Notes under the pieces: model-generated | Seen by the model: only the letters and a program-made list of their open reading frames with translations | Told to the model about the DNA's origin: nothing | The model's database searches: none | Part shown: piece after piece, positions 1-12,189 of the stretch | Position numbering within the stretch: position 1 is the first letter of the stretch | How the letters are laid out: each line of letters begins with the position of its first letter | Translations under genes and position numbers: made by a program | Assembly: GCA_011009095.1 (NCBI GenBank) | Contig: VTPC01091261.1 | Location: 66,177-130,176 of the forward strand | Source: Ignelater luminosus | Lineage: Eukaryota; Arthropoda; Insecta; Coleoptera; Elateridae | Length of the DNA: 64,000 nt | Direction of reading: 5' to 3'

Positions 1-3000
1 GAGTATAATATAGTGTGGCGAGAAAAATTAAAAATCATGATTGGCATAAAACAAATATTTAACGTGTTATATTTCCAGTCTTTAAATTAATTAAAGGTAG
101 AAATGTAAAGTAGGAAGGCTTTATTTGTAGAATTAATAAAACTCAATAATTATTTTATTTTACAACCACCGCATATGTAACTTATTACGTTAATAAAATG
201 CATTTCGAGTATTTAAAGCTAGAAGGATATTCCAAACTCATTTTTATAATCTAGTAGTTTTCTAAAACTCTTTGATCTTCCTAGACTAAATTAACTAAAG
301 GACCCAAGATTAATTTACATAAAAACGATCAAAAATATAAACTTAAATTTATAAAAAGACACTTATCAGAAAATTGAGCAAAGAGATCCGTAATTATCAA
401 AAATCTCTAGCTGATCCAGCCTGATAGTAGTAGATAGCATAACAGGTTTACAAATCAAACCTAATTTGTTTCTGAATCGATTGATCACTACCAAAAGTGA
501 AAAACCAAAAAAGGCCATCGACGTATTAAAATACTGCCACAGTCCAGAAAGTCTTAATTCTCACTGTAACTACTGAATTAAATCTTCGCCTAATAAATAG
601 ACCTTAGTTGTTTAGGTGTTATCTGAAATCAAAATAAGATCTTTCCAAAGCAGGAAGTGGTTGAGAAACAGCAATTGAAGTTCAATTCTCGCACCACCTC
701 TAATAAAGAATGAATGCTATTGGGAATACTATTATAAGTACTACCAGTATTCATCAACAACTAAAAGCTTTACCTTTGGAATTGACAAAGAATATCCAAA
801 TAAATTGTGTTTTTATTGGGTTTCTCAGTTCATTGAAAAGGAATTTTAACAATGAACGACATTGACATGTGCTCAAATTGGATGTTGCTTGCTGTAGTAT
901 TATCGTAGTATTGTATTGGTACCACTTTTGATAACAATCAGAAGTTGTTAAAATGAAAAATGTGCAGTGATGTCGTAAGAATGAGCTATTTTGATTAGAG
1001 CAGAAGAATTGATCAAAAATATTTGTTCAATCAGAAAAAATGGAAATCTCATTTGAATTGATTTAAATAGAGTTTAGGTTATTTTTTATGAGTGAAGATT
1101 GACCTTGGAGTTCAATTCATATGGGTACTTCTTTATTAAAACTTGAGTGTACTGTCGTGCCAAGAGAAAACGAACAGATTCAGTGTGTCACCAATAAAAT
1201 AAGTTTGGGAAAAACCTCCAATTAAAGAATTTTGCTTACAGCACTGCCTAAATAATAAAAATATTGAATATCCGTTATCTATCGGTAATCCTAAATTTTT
1301 AAAGCTGTAGAAAACTGTTCTAAGTTTAGATGTGGGACCTAGGGGCAATTTTCGTCATAAACATAGAGTCACAGATTTTGTTGTTTTTTTAGTAAAAGTT
1401 TACAGTCAGATCCAACAGATGCCACCATGAACACGGGCAAGATTTATTACAGGGAGGTACGAAGCATTTAGGTGCATTTACGTATGTGTACATAAAGTTA
1501 AGAAGTTAACCAAAGGTATAGAAAGTTGGCGGTTGAAGACAATTGTTTCATTTTTGTGTTTATTCTAGAATTTGTTGTTATGTCCCGTAACTAAATTCTT
1601 GTGAATCCATTGTAGGGTAACTAGCTCTTTTCGATCAAAACTAGGACATCTCTGCAAATCAACCCCTCTGGTTAGACTTTAATTTAGGCAAAATTGGAAG
1701 AAAAGCTAAACGTCTGGTAGCCTCAACCCATTATAACTTGGTCACAACAAACTCCACCCGCATTGTTTGAAGACTTTCTAACTGTACTACACAAGTTCGT
1801 GTAATTAGGCTAAAATGTACTTTGGCTATTACGTTTCTAAAGAAGCGGAGACATTCAGATCAAATATTTGCAGTTAGCTACTGCCATTAAGTTGGGATCA
1901 TTAATATCTTCGTCGATTCCCCATAATTAAATTAGATATTTTATACAAGGGAATGCAAATGCACCTGGTATCTCCTTGGCGGCACCTATAATGCCGCATT
2001 GTCAATTCAAACTTGAGGACTAAGAATTCTAAGAGAATACTACTACTCATGTTTATGGGTTTCCATCCCATATTAATAGGCTCTCTCCTATACTACAACG
2101 ACTGATAAAGATTGCAAATTAAAATTATAGACTTTAGACCCATTACTGTGAACGATCAGGCTTTGAATATGTGTAAGGCCTTTTTGTTAACGCAAACAAA
2201 CAAGCAGAAATGAACAATGCTTTATAAAAGTATGTTTATGACTAGTAATTATTTTCGATTTTAAAAGTTTGTTAGATCTATTATGCACTTTAGAACAGTG
2301 AATTTCCATCTTATCACGAAGTCCTCAGTCCTTGTGGTCTCTGGACTTTGTAGAGTCCTCCGGTGTGCTTAGAATTCGAAGATTTCTAGATTCCTGACAG
2401 TGTTTGAAGGGCTCTGTATCTTTGAGAACCTGATAGAGATTCCGAAATTCTATGGTCTTTCAGTGCTTTCAAGATTATTAATTTTCGCGATCGTCCAGAT
2501 TCTTATGAATTCTTGTGTTCTTGTGTACCCCTACGTTCTGTAGGCGCTATGTTCTTAGAAAATCCAGAAAGTTTTTTTGCAGTTATTGGAAGTGAGTTGT
2601 TAGTGTTTGATCTGCAGGCAGAAATAAAAGTAGTAAACGTTGATCTTGATTTCCTTTTGGATGTCGCATCAAGTCAACTTTATCAATACCATTTAGCTAA
2701 TATATGGCAGCGTTCACGCGAAACAGTCTCATAGTTTTCATCTGAGGTTTCTGATAATGAGAAAGAAATTTGCAAAATTTAGCTTCGAAAAATATTGTGG
2801 CAGAGATTAAAAAGGAAATTTTTTAATATTGTGTAACAAAAAAATTCTCTGTTGAAGACTACGTAGTGGTTATAGCAGGCGGACAGTGTTTCGTGTAACA
2901 GGTTTCAAGAGCATTACATTGAGGAAAGTAAAGAAGGTTTCTTGAATAGTTCCTTATATTATACTTCTTCCAGTGAGTGTTGTTTCGATACTCGGTTATC

Positions 3001-5848
3001 TAAAAGGTAGTGCCAGAGTATCAATACCTGGTATCAAACCAAAAATAGTGAAAACTTTCTTTAAAAAGTTGATCGTCCAAAGAGTCTAAGCCCAAATGAT
3101 TCAAAATGTCTTGTCAATCCGAACAGCCGTAGTGATCTAGAAAGATCAATGCAGATTGGGAAGACTTGAGACTTGATATTATCAATTCTTAATTGTAACT
3201 TGTAATCAAAAGTAATTTATCACTAGAGAATACAATCCCAAAGATTCTCAAACATTGTAAAAGTAACATCTTGCTCAATCTAAGTTAATTGACATAAGTT
3301 TACAGTTTTTGTGAGCCTCTACATAGATTTACTTTTGTAGAAGTTAAAGAACTGTTTTTTTGTAAAAGATTAGGTTATTATATTACTTTTCGGTTCTAGG
3401 CTCATCACTGTTTTTGCTTTTTTCTGTTATATATTACTAACTCATCGTTCTTTGTCAATATCATAGAAATTAATCTTTTTCATTTACGTAATTAATCATA
3501 CAAGGTACAACATAATGCTTTTAAATGAAAACTCTATCTTGGAAGTTAAACTGCAGTAAAAAATCTCTTTAATTTTTGTTTTACTTTGTTCAAGTAGAAG
3601 AGACAACGTTAAAAACCAACTTTTTTATCTTCTAAATATCTTCAGGTAGCTAATTAGCTTTAATTCATTCTTGGGTTCACACAGTCGCATCCAAAAAACG
3701 TGTTTGCTTTTTATCTTGCAAAGTGTTATTCATAAGTTTATTACGTATTCTAAAACATTTTGTGGTTTGTGTTAAAGTAATTTTTTATTTTTATACCTAT
3801 TGTTTCTTTATATTTATGATGCATTTCTATTTTATTGTATTATATATGTAGGTGTTGTTTGTTGTTTTAAAGAGTGTTAAAAAATAACAGGAACAAAAAC
3901 AAATTGGTTTCTGGAAGGTTATACCTCATTTAATCCGTAAACTTCTAGGTTATGCTACTAGACTGTGTTATTGGTTTAATGAGTGGAGGTTAAGCGGTGT
4001 ATAATACAATAAACTAGAGATACTTACATGTATAATTATGTATTATAATGAATAACCACGGTCTGGTGTGCGCACTGAACAGGAATAACCTTCGTTATAT
4101 GTTCACAGTTCGGGGTGAAAAAATGTTGGGATATCATTTTACCATTGTTGTTTTCTCAAGAGTAAAACACCTTGATTGTTCTCATTATTTTTCTCAAATT
4201 AAGAAAAAAATTTACAGACACGTAGAAAATTCCAAAGAACGTTCGATGTTCGAGTTTTTATGTAGTGTAACGGGCTGTTTAAAATTATTATATTTCTAAT
4301 TGTGCTAGCTTTAATAAATACTTGAGTGAAAAGGTATGTAATAAATAACATTAGATATGTGCTTGCTGAAGCTTCTAGAATGCATATCCGGTCTAACAAC
4401 CAGAGCAGTCACGCCTGACACGGTCAGTAATGGAGGTTACGTACTGTCGCTTACTTACAAAACTATGTATAATGCCTATATTCTATAGTAAGTATACCTC
4501 TATTTTATAGAAATGCACAAAAGAAAAGGTAAAAGACATCGTTTTCAATGCCTGGCTGATACGTATTACTTATTTAGAAAGGATTTACTAACTAGAATCG
4601 AGCAGAGAATCAGACAATAATAACAGCAACCGAGTTCTTATATTATTCTGTCTTTTAAAGAAAAAAATTCTTTAATTTTTGTTTATATTTTTAATAAGTT
4701 AAAAATTAAATTTCACATTTCCAAACAAATAAAAATTTTATTTGCCAATTTTATAATAATAAAGTAACCGAAGAAGGTAAAGAGTATAATTTAAAAACGA
4801 CGTGTTAAAAGGCGGTTGTTAATTAAATTCAATTACTTTTGGCAACAACTTCATTATTAGGCTTAATCTGACATGAAATACTGACTTGTTTAGAAAAGAA
4901 ATATTACACAAATAAGCAACGAATCTATTTACACAGACATTATAGAGTACGTTTTGAATCTTAGTAACAGTAGCAGTAAGAACCTTGAAAAGAAACAAGG
5001 TTGTATGATTGCTTCTTCAATTTGCAACAAAAAATTAAATACTTATAAGAAAAATAAGCTTAAAAGCTCAAAAAACTTGTAGAACAAAACTACTAGTATT
5101 ATTTGCACATATAGTGTTTTGAATTTAAGCTAGTCGGGGATTTTGAGAAGTTCGACGAAACAGTCTAAGAAGGAGTAGTGCGCTGAAATAATCATGAGCT
5201 GTAATATTACAATATTGCGACAGGATAGACAAAAAACTGAAAAACGCTCGAACAGCTAAAAATCTTCAGAGCTTCATGAAAACTTGGTTAAGAATTAGTC
5301 GAGATGTTACTGAAGAATCTGGTAAAAATCTTATGAGAAACTTTAAGGAAAAACTTTGATTAACTAGAGATCAAGGTCTATTAGCTGTGTTACCAAAATC
5401 CGAGTTATTGTAAAAATGCTTGTTTTGTATGAAGATATGTTGTTATTATAAATAAATATCATTTCAGTTGACCAAATCAGAGATTTTACTTACAGTGACT
5501 GATTTCAATGATCAAATTGGTAAAGTTAGGATTGCTGGAAGCCTTGAAAAGATCTGAAATATTTAAAAGAATTTTGAAATATATTTGGCTACCAAGACGT
5601 TTAAAAACACAAATTATCATATAAATATCGAACAATTAGTAATTGAGATAGAAAGCTTCAAGCTTGCAGGCTTTCATTTCTACAAATCTCTTTTCTGGTC
5701 AAAATAAATCGTACTTGCAAAATAAGATAAATATTAAGAGAAATCTAGAAATTGATCAGTAAATAGACTAGATCTAACAAAAGTATTCACACAGCAAATC
5801 TAGTTTTCGAGAGCAAACCTCGTCCCCCACTAGTCACGTCATCGAAAT
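1..5848. other. Unannotated AT-rich stretch
   Basis: No transposase, reverse transcriptase, RNA gene or convincing exon was recognised here on either strand. Open frames are short (83 codons at most, at 4048-4299 on +) and resemble no family known to me. The tract from about 2300 to 3130 has slightly higher coding-like content and longer open runs, including 73 codons at 2513-2734. Its frames are interrupted and it could be an old decayed element. Confidence 0.5.
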
Positions 5849-5938
5849 TTGATTCTATTTTATTAAAAATCATCCAGAAAATTTAAAGTCTTCTCTACAA
5901 AATTTATTCCAATTAATACATAAATTAAATTATAATTG

Positions 5939-5991
5939 CTCGCTACATGTTTCGGTTAAATCTAATAGATTTCCAACCATCCTCAGGCGAG
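5939..5991 (-). ncRNA. Hammerhead ribozyme motif, core intact
   Basis: Read on the minus strand, all hammerhead parts occur in order. Stem I 5' strand is CTCGC (5991-5987). The CTGAGGA core (5986-5980) fits CUGANGA. Stem II has GGTT pairing with AACC and AAATCT pairing with AGATTT around an ATT loop, with a two-base bulge. GAAA follows at 5953-5950. A very short stem III, ACATGT, is palindromic and could pair between two molecules. The cleavage triplet is GTA. Stem I closes with GCGAG (5943-5939), complementary to CTCGC. One extra T lies between the core and stem II, which may lower activity. Short palindromic stem III types are known from Penelope-like elements and retrozymes and tend to work as dimers. 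Self-cleavage by this copy is untested. Confidence 0.6.
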
Positions 5992-6150
5992 TAAAATTCC
6001 AAAAAACTGTAATTAAAAAGCGAGATATTTATCCTAAGTTGATATTCAGCATTTTTTTGTAACTCTTTTCTATTTATTTGCAGTTTTTTGTATTTCTGGA
6101 TTTGTGTGGCTCGACTTGCCTGTTTGATTTCTGCGAAAAGATCTCTCATG

Positions 6151-6352
6151 GTGGAGGTTTTTTGGTTAAAAATATCTCTCTTTTTAATTACAGTTTTTTG
6201 GAATTTTACTCGCCTGAGGATGGTTAAAAACCTATTAGATTTAACCCAAACATATAGCGAACCGTTATAGTTTAATTTATATATTAATTTGAATAAATTT
6301 TGTGGAGAAGTCTTTGAATTTTCTTGGTAATTTTTAACCAAAAAACCTCCAC
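6151..6352. repeat. Nested second inverted repeat (23 bp perfect, about 45 bp imperfect)
   Basis: GTGGAGGTTTTTTGGTTAAA at 6151-6170, plus three further bases, returns as its exact reverse complement at 6330-6352. Weaker similarity extends outward on both sides, to about 6127 and 6376. This pair encloses only the right arm of the larger inverted repeat, so the right half of the insertion is itself framed by inverted ends. The left half has no such frame. Confidence 0.8.
6209..6261 (+). ncRNA. Hammerhead motif, second copy, core changed
   Basis: This is the inverted partner of the minus-strand motif at 5939-5991. CTCGC (6209-6213) and CTGAGGA (6214-6220) are kept and a GGTT/AACC stem II base remains. 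The GAAA box reads CAAA (6247-6250), which changes the essential G12. Stem III has become CATATA, and the closing stem I strand is GCGAA, with one mismatch. By established hammerhead rules the G12 change should abolish cleavage, so I read this as a dead copy. Confidence 0.55.
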
Positions 6353-6391
6353 TGTGAGGAATCTTTTTGCAAAAATTGATTCTATTTTATT

Positions 6392-7950
6392 TTTGCTAAT
6401 CTGAACAGCAGCATATAGAAGTATTTACAGTATTTTCTCAAATAGAATAAAGCTGGTTAATCATTCGCCGAGTAGATTATTTGTTGCTAAACCTTTTAAC
6501 ACAGTGTGTATTAAATTAACAGCCTGCTCTACATCACTCAGCTATAGAGCAGGATGAAAGGAAGAACGATTGATAACATAGTGCTAAACCTACTAAAATT
6601 AGGTATTAAGAAATAGGAGCATTGATAGCAAAAGAAATATTTATATTGTCTTGAGAAGTTATTGAGGCAAGTTTCTGGCATGGATGTATAGACCATTAAC
6701 ACCGATTTTCTTTTCAATCCTTTGAATTCCAATTGCAGACTTTGAATTCTTTGCTCTTCTTGAGAAGCACCTCTATAAGTCTCAGTGTCTTTGGAACTGT
6801 TAAGCTGTGATCTCATATGAATGAGGTTCTTTTTAAAGATTTTTCTATGAGATCCTTGATATTTTTATGGAGAATCAAAGACCTGGAACCGTTCTATGTG
6901 CTTGTCAAAAAAACATAAATACTTCTTACAGTTGTAACTGATTTCTTTCAACTGGTTTGTTATCAACGATTACGTAAAACTATTTAGTTTTGAGTGAATG
7001 ATTTTCTAGGTTTTCTAACCGACGACATCGGCTAAATAGTTGTAGAACTGTACTACTAGATACTTCAGAGGGGGGAAATTTGACTTCCGGGCTGAATTTA
7101 GCTTGTATAACAACAAACCACGTTTGCATATTTTATATTATTTACAGTTCCAACGTCAAAACTAAATTATTTGGTTAAGCTTCCGCCTGAAAGGTAATTT
7201 TGCTTATAAGTGAGTTTGTCCACCCCTGAAGTATTAAAAATCTTGTAGTAGAGAACTTTGATTTCGATACGGTTTGACATTTTCATTAGAAACTGATGCA
7301 AAGCATTAGTTGGAGTTTTCAAATTATGAGCTTTATAGAGACAAACTCTGAAGAAAACATCAATTTTGGCTTTCTGTTATCATTAAGCTTCTTTTCTGTC
7401 TTATATTGATGGTTCAGACAGAAACACCATAAATCTCTCTTGCTAACATAATAACAACAGTAAGCTGAAGATCACTTATCTTCAATCAACTCACAAATGT
7501 CACTCTACTTTTGCAGAGCTGTCAGTATTTACTAGCTGGTTTCATGGCAAACTTAATAGCATTTGGGGGCACATTACTGTTTAAAATAAACATTTTTCAA
7601 GGAAAGAAAAATAAAGGAGTTATACTTGAATTCAAATAGCATTCGAGTCAAGATATGTAGTGAACAGAATCAGTAGAATCAGATTTTAAAGTCAACAGGT
7701 TTGCTGATCCGGAAAGCGAAGTTCTCGGTTTCTTTCGAGAAAGTGTAGGTACAACTCCAATATTTAAACACAGTGAAATTTTATCCTGCTTATTTTGAAT
7801 GCAGTAATGTAAAGAAAATAAATTTTTTAACGCAATCAACAACCATGAAGAGGCTAGAATTTGAATATTCAGAGATAGCAAAAACTAGAGACTCAGACCT
7901 AGTATGGTGTGTTACTTTATGTGATTTGGTTAAAAACGCTCCGTAAAAAC
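6392..7950. other. Unannotated stretch
   Basis: Nothing recognised. The open frames at 6538-6816 (-) and 7648-7881 (-) show no family resemblance and no flanking splice signals that I trust. The interval may include more of the LINE that becomes visible after 7960. Confidence 0.45.
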
Positions 7951-7959
7951 AATCGGAAT

Positions 7960-8700
7960 TAAACTAACCCGGGATTCAAATACTACTGGTTACTTCGGGA
8001 ATAACAGGAGCCATTATGACGCCTAAAAGACCGTTTTATGAAAAAGAAAGAAGATTCAGCTGGATCTTCTTTTGCTAGATCTTGTGATACATGGCACAAG
8101 AAGTCAGAAGATTGATGCATAAACATCAAAAACGTTTAACAAACGAATTTACATATCCATATACACTCAAGCGGCGATCTTGGCTTTTCAGTTAAACCCA
8201 TTTGAATACCAAGGCACGTCATGAGGGCAACGAAGAAGCCGATCGATTAGCTAGGCTGAAATCGAAAGTGTTTTTATTTGTACTGGAGCTACGTTCTTAG
8301 AAAAACTAAGTTTTTAGAGAAACTATAAACGCTTGAATCAAACAAGAACAAAGTCACATAATTGAGAAAGGAAAGCAATTCATAGCTAGACCGCTAACGA
8401 ACAAAGGCGTTACATAAGGAACTAACTCCATGCTCCCGGAGTCATACTTGCCTTTCCGTGTTTTATATCTCATATGAACATTATAGCATAGTCTTAGTCC
8501 GCCCCTAAGCTGAGAAGCTATTTGTAATGTAACAGACCACAGTAGAGCTACTCATAGACATCTTTTTGTGAGAGCTTAACCTTTACAAGATGAAAGTGTT
8601 AAATGATCTGGTTTGTAGACTATGTGGGGGAAGACACTACTGCAATAATGGAACGCACCTTATGCTATTGCGGTACACTGTTTTGTCAAAGATTCAAGTT
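7960..8700 (+). mobile_element. Decayed RNase H-type LINE fragment
   Basis: Read in several plus-strand frames, the tract follows the C-terminal half of a non-LTR retrotransposon polyprotein of the Jockey/I/R1 kind that carries RNase H. It has a GITGAIMTP-like segment near 8000 (end of the RT thumb), HEGNEEADRLARL at about 8218-8256 (the RNase H C-terminal motif usually written GNExADxLA), and a late Cys-rich part near 8610-8640 (LCRLCG-like). Stops and shifts are frequent, and the RT palm and endonuclease are absent. It is an old 5'-truncated relic. Its exact ends cannot be fixed, and a tail repeat is not obvious. Confidence 0.5.
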
Positions 8701-11288
8701 ATTTGAATTTGACATTAATGTAACTGAAGGACTCGAGTCCATATTCGACAAATGTCCTGTATCGTCTACTTGAAGACACAGAGTTGTTTGAGTGAAGCTG
8801 GAGTTAACCGGGAAATCATAGTAAATATTTCTGGTTGGAGTACATCTGATTATAATGGTTATTATAATAATGGTTGCGTCCATGAACAGTAACCGTGATT
8901 ACACACTGCCGTCAGCAAAAAGGCGCCTTTAAAAGTGTTGCCTTTGCATTTCTGGAAATTGAGATTTGCTGCCGATCTTTCAGGAAGTTTATGATGCCAC
9001 TTGCTGACTGCTCGTGGACACAAACAATACACATAGATAAGGAATTATTTTTTGAATTCTTTAGAATCAGAGCTGTGGTAAAATACCTAATCTCTCGAAG
9101 CGTTCACATTAATCTGAACTTAGCTTACGAACCTTACGTTATGCGTCATTACAAGATGCAAAAGCAACTTCTTTATGAATATTTGACATTACTGGAGCAG
9201 CTTCAAAGTTTTTTAGGCTCAGTGAAAATTTCATGAAAAGTCTACTAGGTGAATAGTGATAGCGAACTTTGTTCGTTTGAAAAATAGTAAGTACATGTTA
9301 AAAACAATAGTCTTTAAGAAGGTAAGCAGGTAACGAAGCTTTAATGCTGTGTAGATTAGAACACATCGTCAAAGTTGATTTTAGAATCTCAAACAACCTT
9401 TCAGGAGGTCTGAAAAGGGAATTTGGTACTTATTGTTACCCCTTCTAGAACTTTTAGAATCCTAATTGGCGTCACCCCGATGTAGGTGTATTAATTAATT
9501 TGCTAGAATTAAAAAAAAACGCAAGAGCCATCAGTTCGTAGAATCAAAATTAAAAGGATCTTTAAGAAAAACGAACAGAAATAGATCTATTTCGTTTTTA
9601 AATTACCCTAAAATACACAACCCAGAATAAAAACTCATTTCTTGGTAGTAACTACACTTCTCAACTACCTAATCATATTCTAATTAAAATTAAGATAACA
9701 AAAACAGATAACTGAAACTAGTTCATCATTCATCATTTATAAACCTTGAATTTCATTAAGACAATTCCTATTGATTTTGTTGTAAATGTAGTTCACAGAA
9801 TTACGTTCCTAATGTCATTGTTATTGTGATTGTGCTTACGTTTATTTTATAAATATACGAACACCATTCCCTTTATTAACAATTCAAGAAAACACTTCCA
9901 ATTCCAGTAAACATCTCAAGGTGTTAGATTTTACGTTTTCAAGGTGGCTCTAAAAGATTAGCATCATTGAATAATTTTTGCAAATGGCACGTTTAAGATT
10001 TTACTTGGTTTTATTCAAAATACAGTCGATTATCTAATTTTTATACTTTCTAGATCTCTTTTAAAAGTGGATACGTGTTTATTATTTATGCCTGTGTGTG
10101 AATGTTCTGATTAAACGAACATGTGCAATAATAACATAATTAAAATTGACTTTCAAATAAAGAAATTTTAAATACGCAGAGAGAAAACGAATGTTTTGGC
10201 AATACTATAATACTTGTCTATCTAATTTTACAATGAAAAGCCTTGGAGAAGGATTTGTGTACATGGTCACTTTCTCATCTAACATAGTTTATGTCTTAAC
10301 ACGCCTTCCGGTAGAGGACATCAGGAAGCAATGGGGTCCTCTTACTTAATAATTGTTATATAAAGTCATACCACCTACATATGTATATTGTATTAAAAGC
10401 AATTTATAAATGTAATCATCACATAACGACAACTCAACAGTTTCTCTTGTTAAGGATAACATTCATATGCAAAGACATCCTTGATTAATAAATACAGGTC
10501 GCACTCGTCATTATAAGACGTTGATAAGGGTACGCACGCCAATAAATTTAAATAACAAAAATTTGAATAATTAACAACTTGTTGAATGTTGAAGAAATTT
10601 CATAATAGGGAACAACGGCGTTATATTATATTTTTATACATTAGCTAGTGACGAGAAACAATTTATTAGTTACGGTCTTGGCGAGCAGCACTTTTTGAAT
10701 GAAGCAGAGAAGAACCAAAATAGCAATTGTAAAGTTCCATTCGTCAAATTAATTTTAAGAGTAATGTCATATGAAATTATAAACTCTAGAATTGGTAAAA
10801 CATTTCAATACATTTGCAGAGTACGGACTTATAGGCAAAGAAAGCTTTGAATGTTACATTATCTGAAGTTGTTAATAAAGCACAGTTCTATGACTTGTAA
10901 TTTGTTTTCTGCAGTAATTTAATAGGGCTTTGCAATAGGAAAATTATTTGTTGGTTACAAATTATTCTGTGTTGTCTAGCAACGATTTATGAATTTACCA
11001 ACAGATAACCCACGGGAAAGGTATCAAAAATTATTTTACTGATAACACCAGTCCTGGAAATCTCTATCAGAAAAGGTTTATAAGACGATGAGACGCTGAC
11101 AGTGGCAGTAGCAAGTTAGATAATTCCATGTTCAATATACAGCCCGAGATATGATCATTTGATCATCAAGTGTTCCATAGTAATTTTGGAATTTTTTGGA
11201 ATATTAAGAGAAATTCATAAACCTGTGAAAGTTTTTAAAATTCCATGTTACTTAAAGTTTATAAACTTTGCAAATTTCAATTTACCAG
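8701..11288. other. Unannotated stretch with one 113-codon open frame
   Basis: The open frame 8895-9236 (+) has no recognised domain. It follows directly on the LINE fragment and may be part of its decayed 3' region. A short segment at about 8949-9025 resembles 25375-25450. The rest (9.24-11.29 kb) is AT-rich sequence without recognisable features. Confidence 0.4.
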
Positions 11289-11463
11289 CAATATGTAGGC
11301 ATGTGTGATTACAGGTTGTCTATTAATTTCAAAACTTGTTTAAAGTATCTGCAAATCAGTACTACCAGTGTCAAGTACATGAAACTACGAGACTTGAGCT
11401 TTATATGGAATTCTGATGAAATATTCTCTGAAGAGTTCCTGAGCTTACTACCAATGTTATACG
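11289..11463 (+). CDS. Possible host exon, unrecognised
   Basis: An open frame running from about 11268 ends against a textbook 5' splice donor, GG|GTAAGT, at 11463/11464. A plausible acceptor, CAATTTACCAG, precedes position 11289. The enclosed peptide has about 58 residues and ends near FLSLLPMLYG. I do not recognise a family. A second possible acceptor (GATTACAG, ending at 11310) would give a shorter exon. Good splice signals occur by chance at this frequency in AT-rich DNA, so this is only a candidate. Confidence 0.2.
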
Positions 11464-11469
11464 GGTAAG

Positions 11470-12180
11470 TAATCAGCTTGAGTGAAAAAGTGTGTGACTG
11501 TGTACTTTACATCTAATAGTATAGGCGTAATCACCTCTGTAGAGTACACTAGAGTATAGATCAGTAATTTCTGCCAAAGATAATGGTGACAACGTTGAAA
11601 AATAATTTTCTTTCACCTCTCCAACAAAGATGTGTTCAAAATTCATCGTGTTGGCTAAGACTAATCGAAAAGTTTTAAATCATTGCCTTTGAGATCTGTG
11701 AGAAATATTCGCATAGAATATTTGTAAAATACTTTGCTAAAATTAGTATATCCATGTTTTGTTCATTCTACTTGTCCCAATTTAGTATTATAGTAAGTTG
11801 ATGTGTACATTAAACTCTTTTTTAGCTCAAGAAATATACAAAACTGGTACAAAAAGAGCCAACACATTTTCAATCTGCACTACACAATTTAAGTTAAAAC
11901 AAAAACTGTTTAAGAAAAAGCTACACCTAATTTGGCTAAATTATAAAAAATGTTTAATTAAAAAATTTATTGAGTTTTTCAATCAATCAAAGTATATTTA
12001 TGTATTGAATGAAACGTATAGGCTTCAGCCCAATTACATGTCTCTATAGGAGCATGTGATAGGCCGCGTTGGCAAGTTGATCGAGTGCTATGCACCTAAA
12101 TTACCTTTCTTCATCTCTACTTAAGAGGGTCTTGTGCATAATCCTATATCTAATATTAATCATTGAATATTCCTAGGCTT
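11470..12180. other. Unannotated stretch
   Basis: The 83-codon open frame at 11798-12049 (+) is Lys-rich, low in complexity and not recognised. Nothing else is supported here. Confidence 0.4.
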
Positions 12181-12189
12181 TGGAAAACT

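Larger units (their letters stand above)
5872..6330. repeat. Long inverted repeat, arms of about 160 bp
   Basis: The left arm 5872-6037 reads as the reverse complement of the right arm 6165-6330. Similarity is high, with scattered substitutions and small gaps. The longest perfect stretch includes CCTCAGGCGAGTAAAATTCC and continues for about 25 more bases. The unpaired centre is about 130 bp. Both arms contain the hammerhead-like motif, so the motif lies on opposite strands in the two arms. Confidence 0.85.
5849..6391. mobile_element. Penelope-like or retrozyme-like insertion with inverted hammerhead copies
   Basis: The 16-bp direct repeat TTGATTCTATTTTATT occurs at 5849-5864 and again at 6376-6391, which looks like a long target-site duplication around a 511-bp insert (5865-6375). 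The insert consists of two inverted copies of one sequence of about 160 bp (5872-6037 and 6165-6330), each carrying a hammerhead-like motif, plus a second nested inverted repeat. Hammerhead ribozymes sit in the pseudo-LTRs of Penelope-like retroelements and in retrozymes, and inverted truncated pseudo-LTR copies with variable target duplications are typical of Penelope-like insertions. Assignment to that class is inference, since no reverse transcriptase or GIY-YIG domain is present here. A 132-codon open frame on the minus strand (5943-6341) runs through the whole palindrome. It reads each arm in opposite sense and is probably incidental. Confidence 0.6.

Noticed and set aside
653-700. GTGG..GAGAA / TTCTC..CCAC hairpin with a B-box-like GTTCAATTC, possible tRNA
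   Set aside because: Too short and too irregular; no cloverleaf or A box fits.
5943-6341. 132-codon minus-strand open frame as a protein gene
   Set aside because: It runs across both arms of a palindrome, so its two ends are the same DNA read in opposite senses. There is no family similarity.
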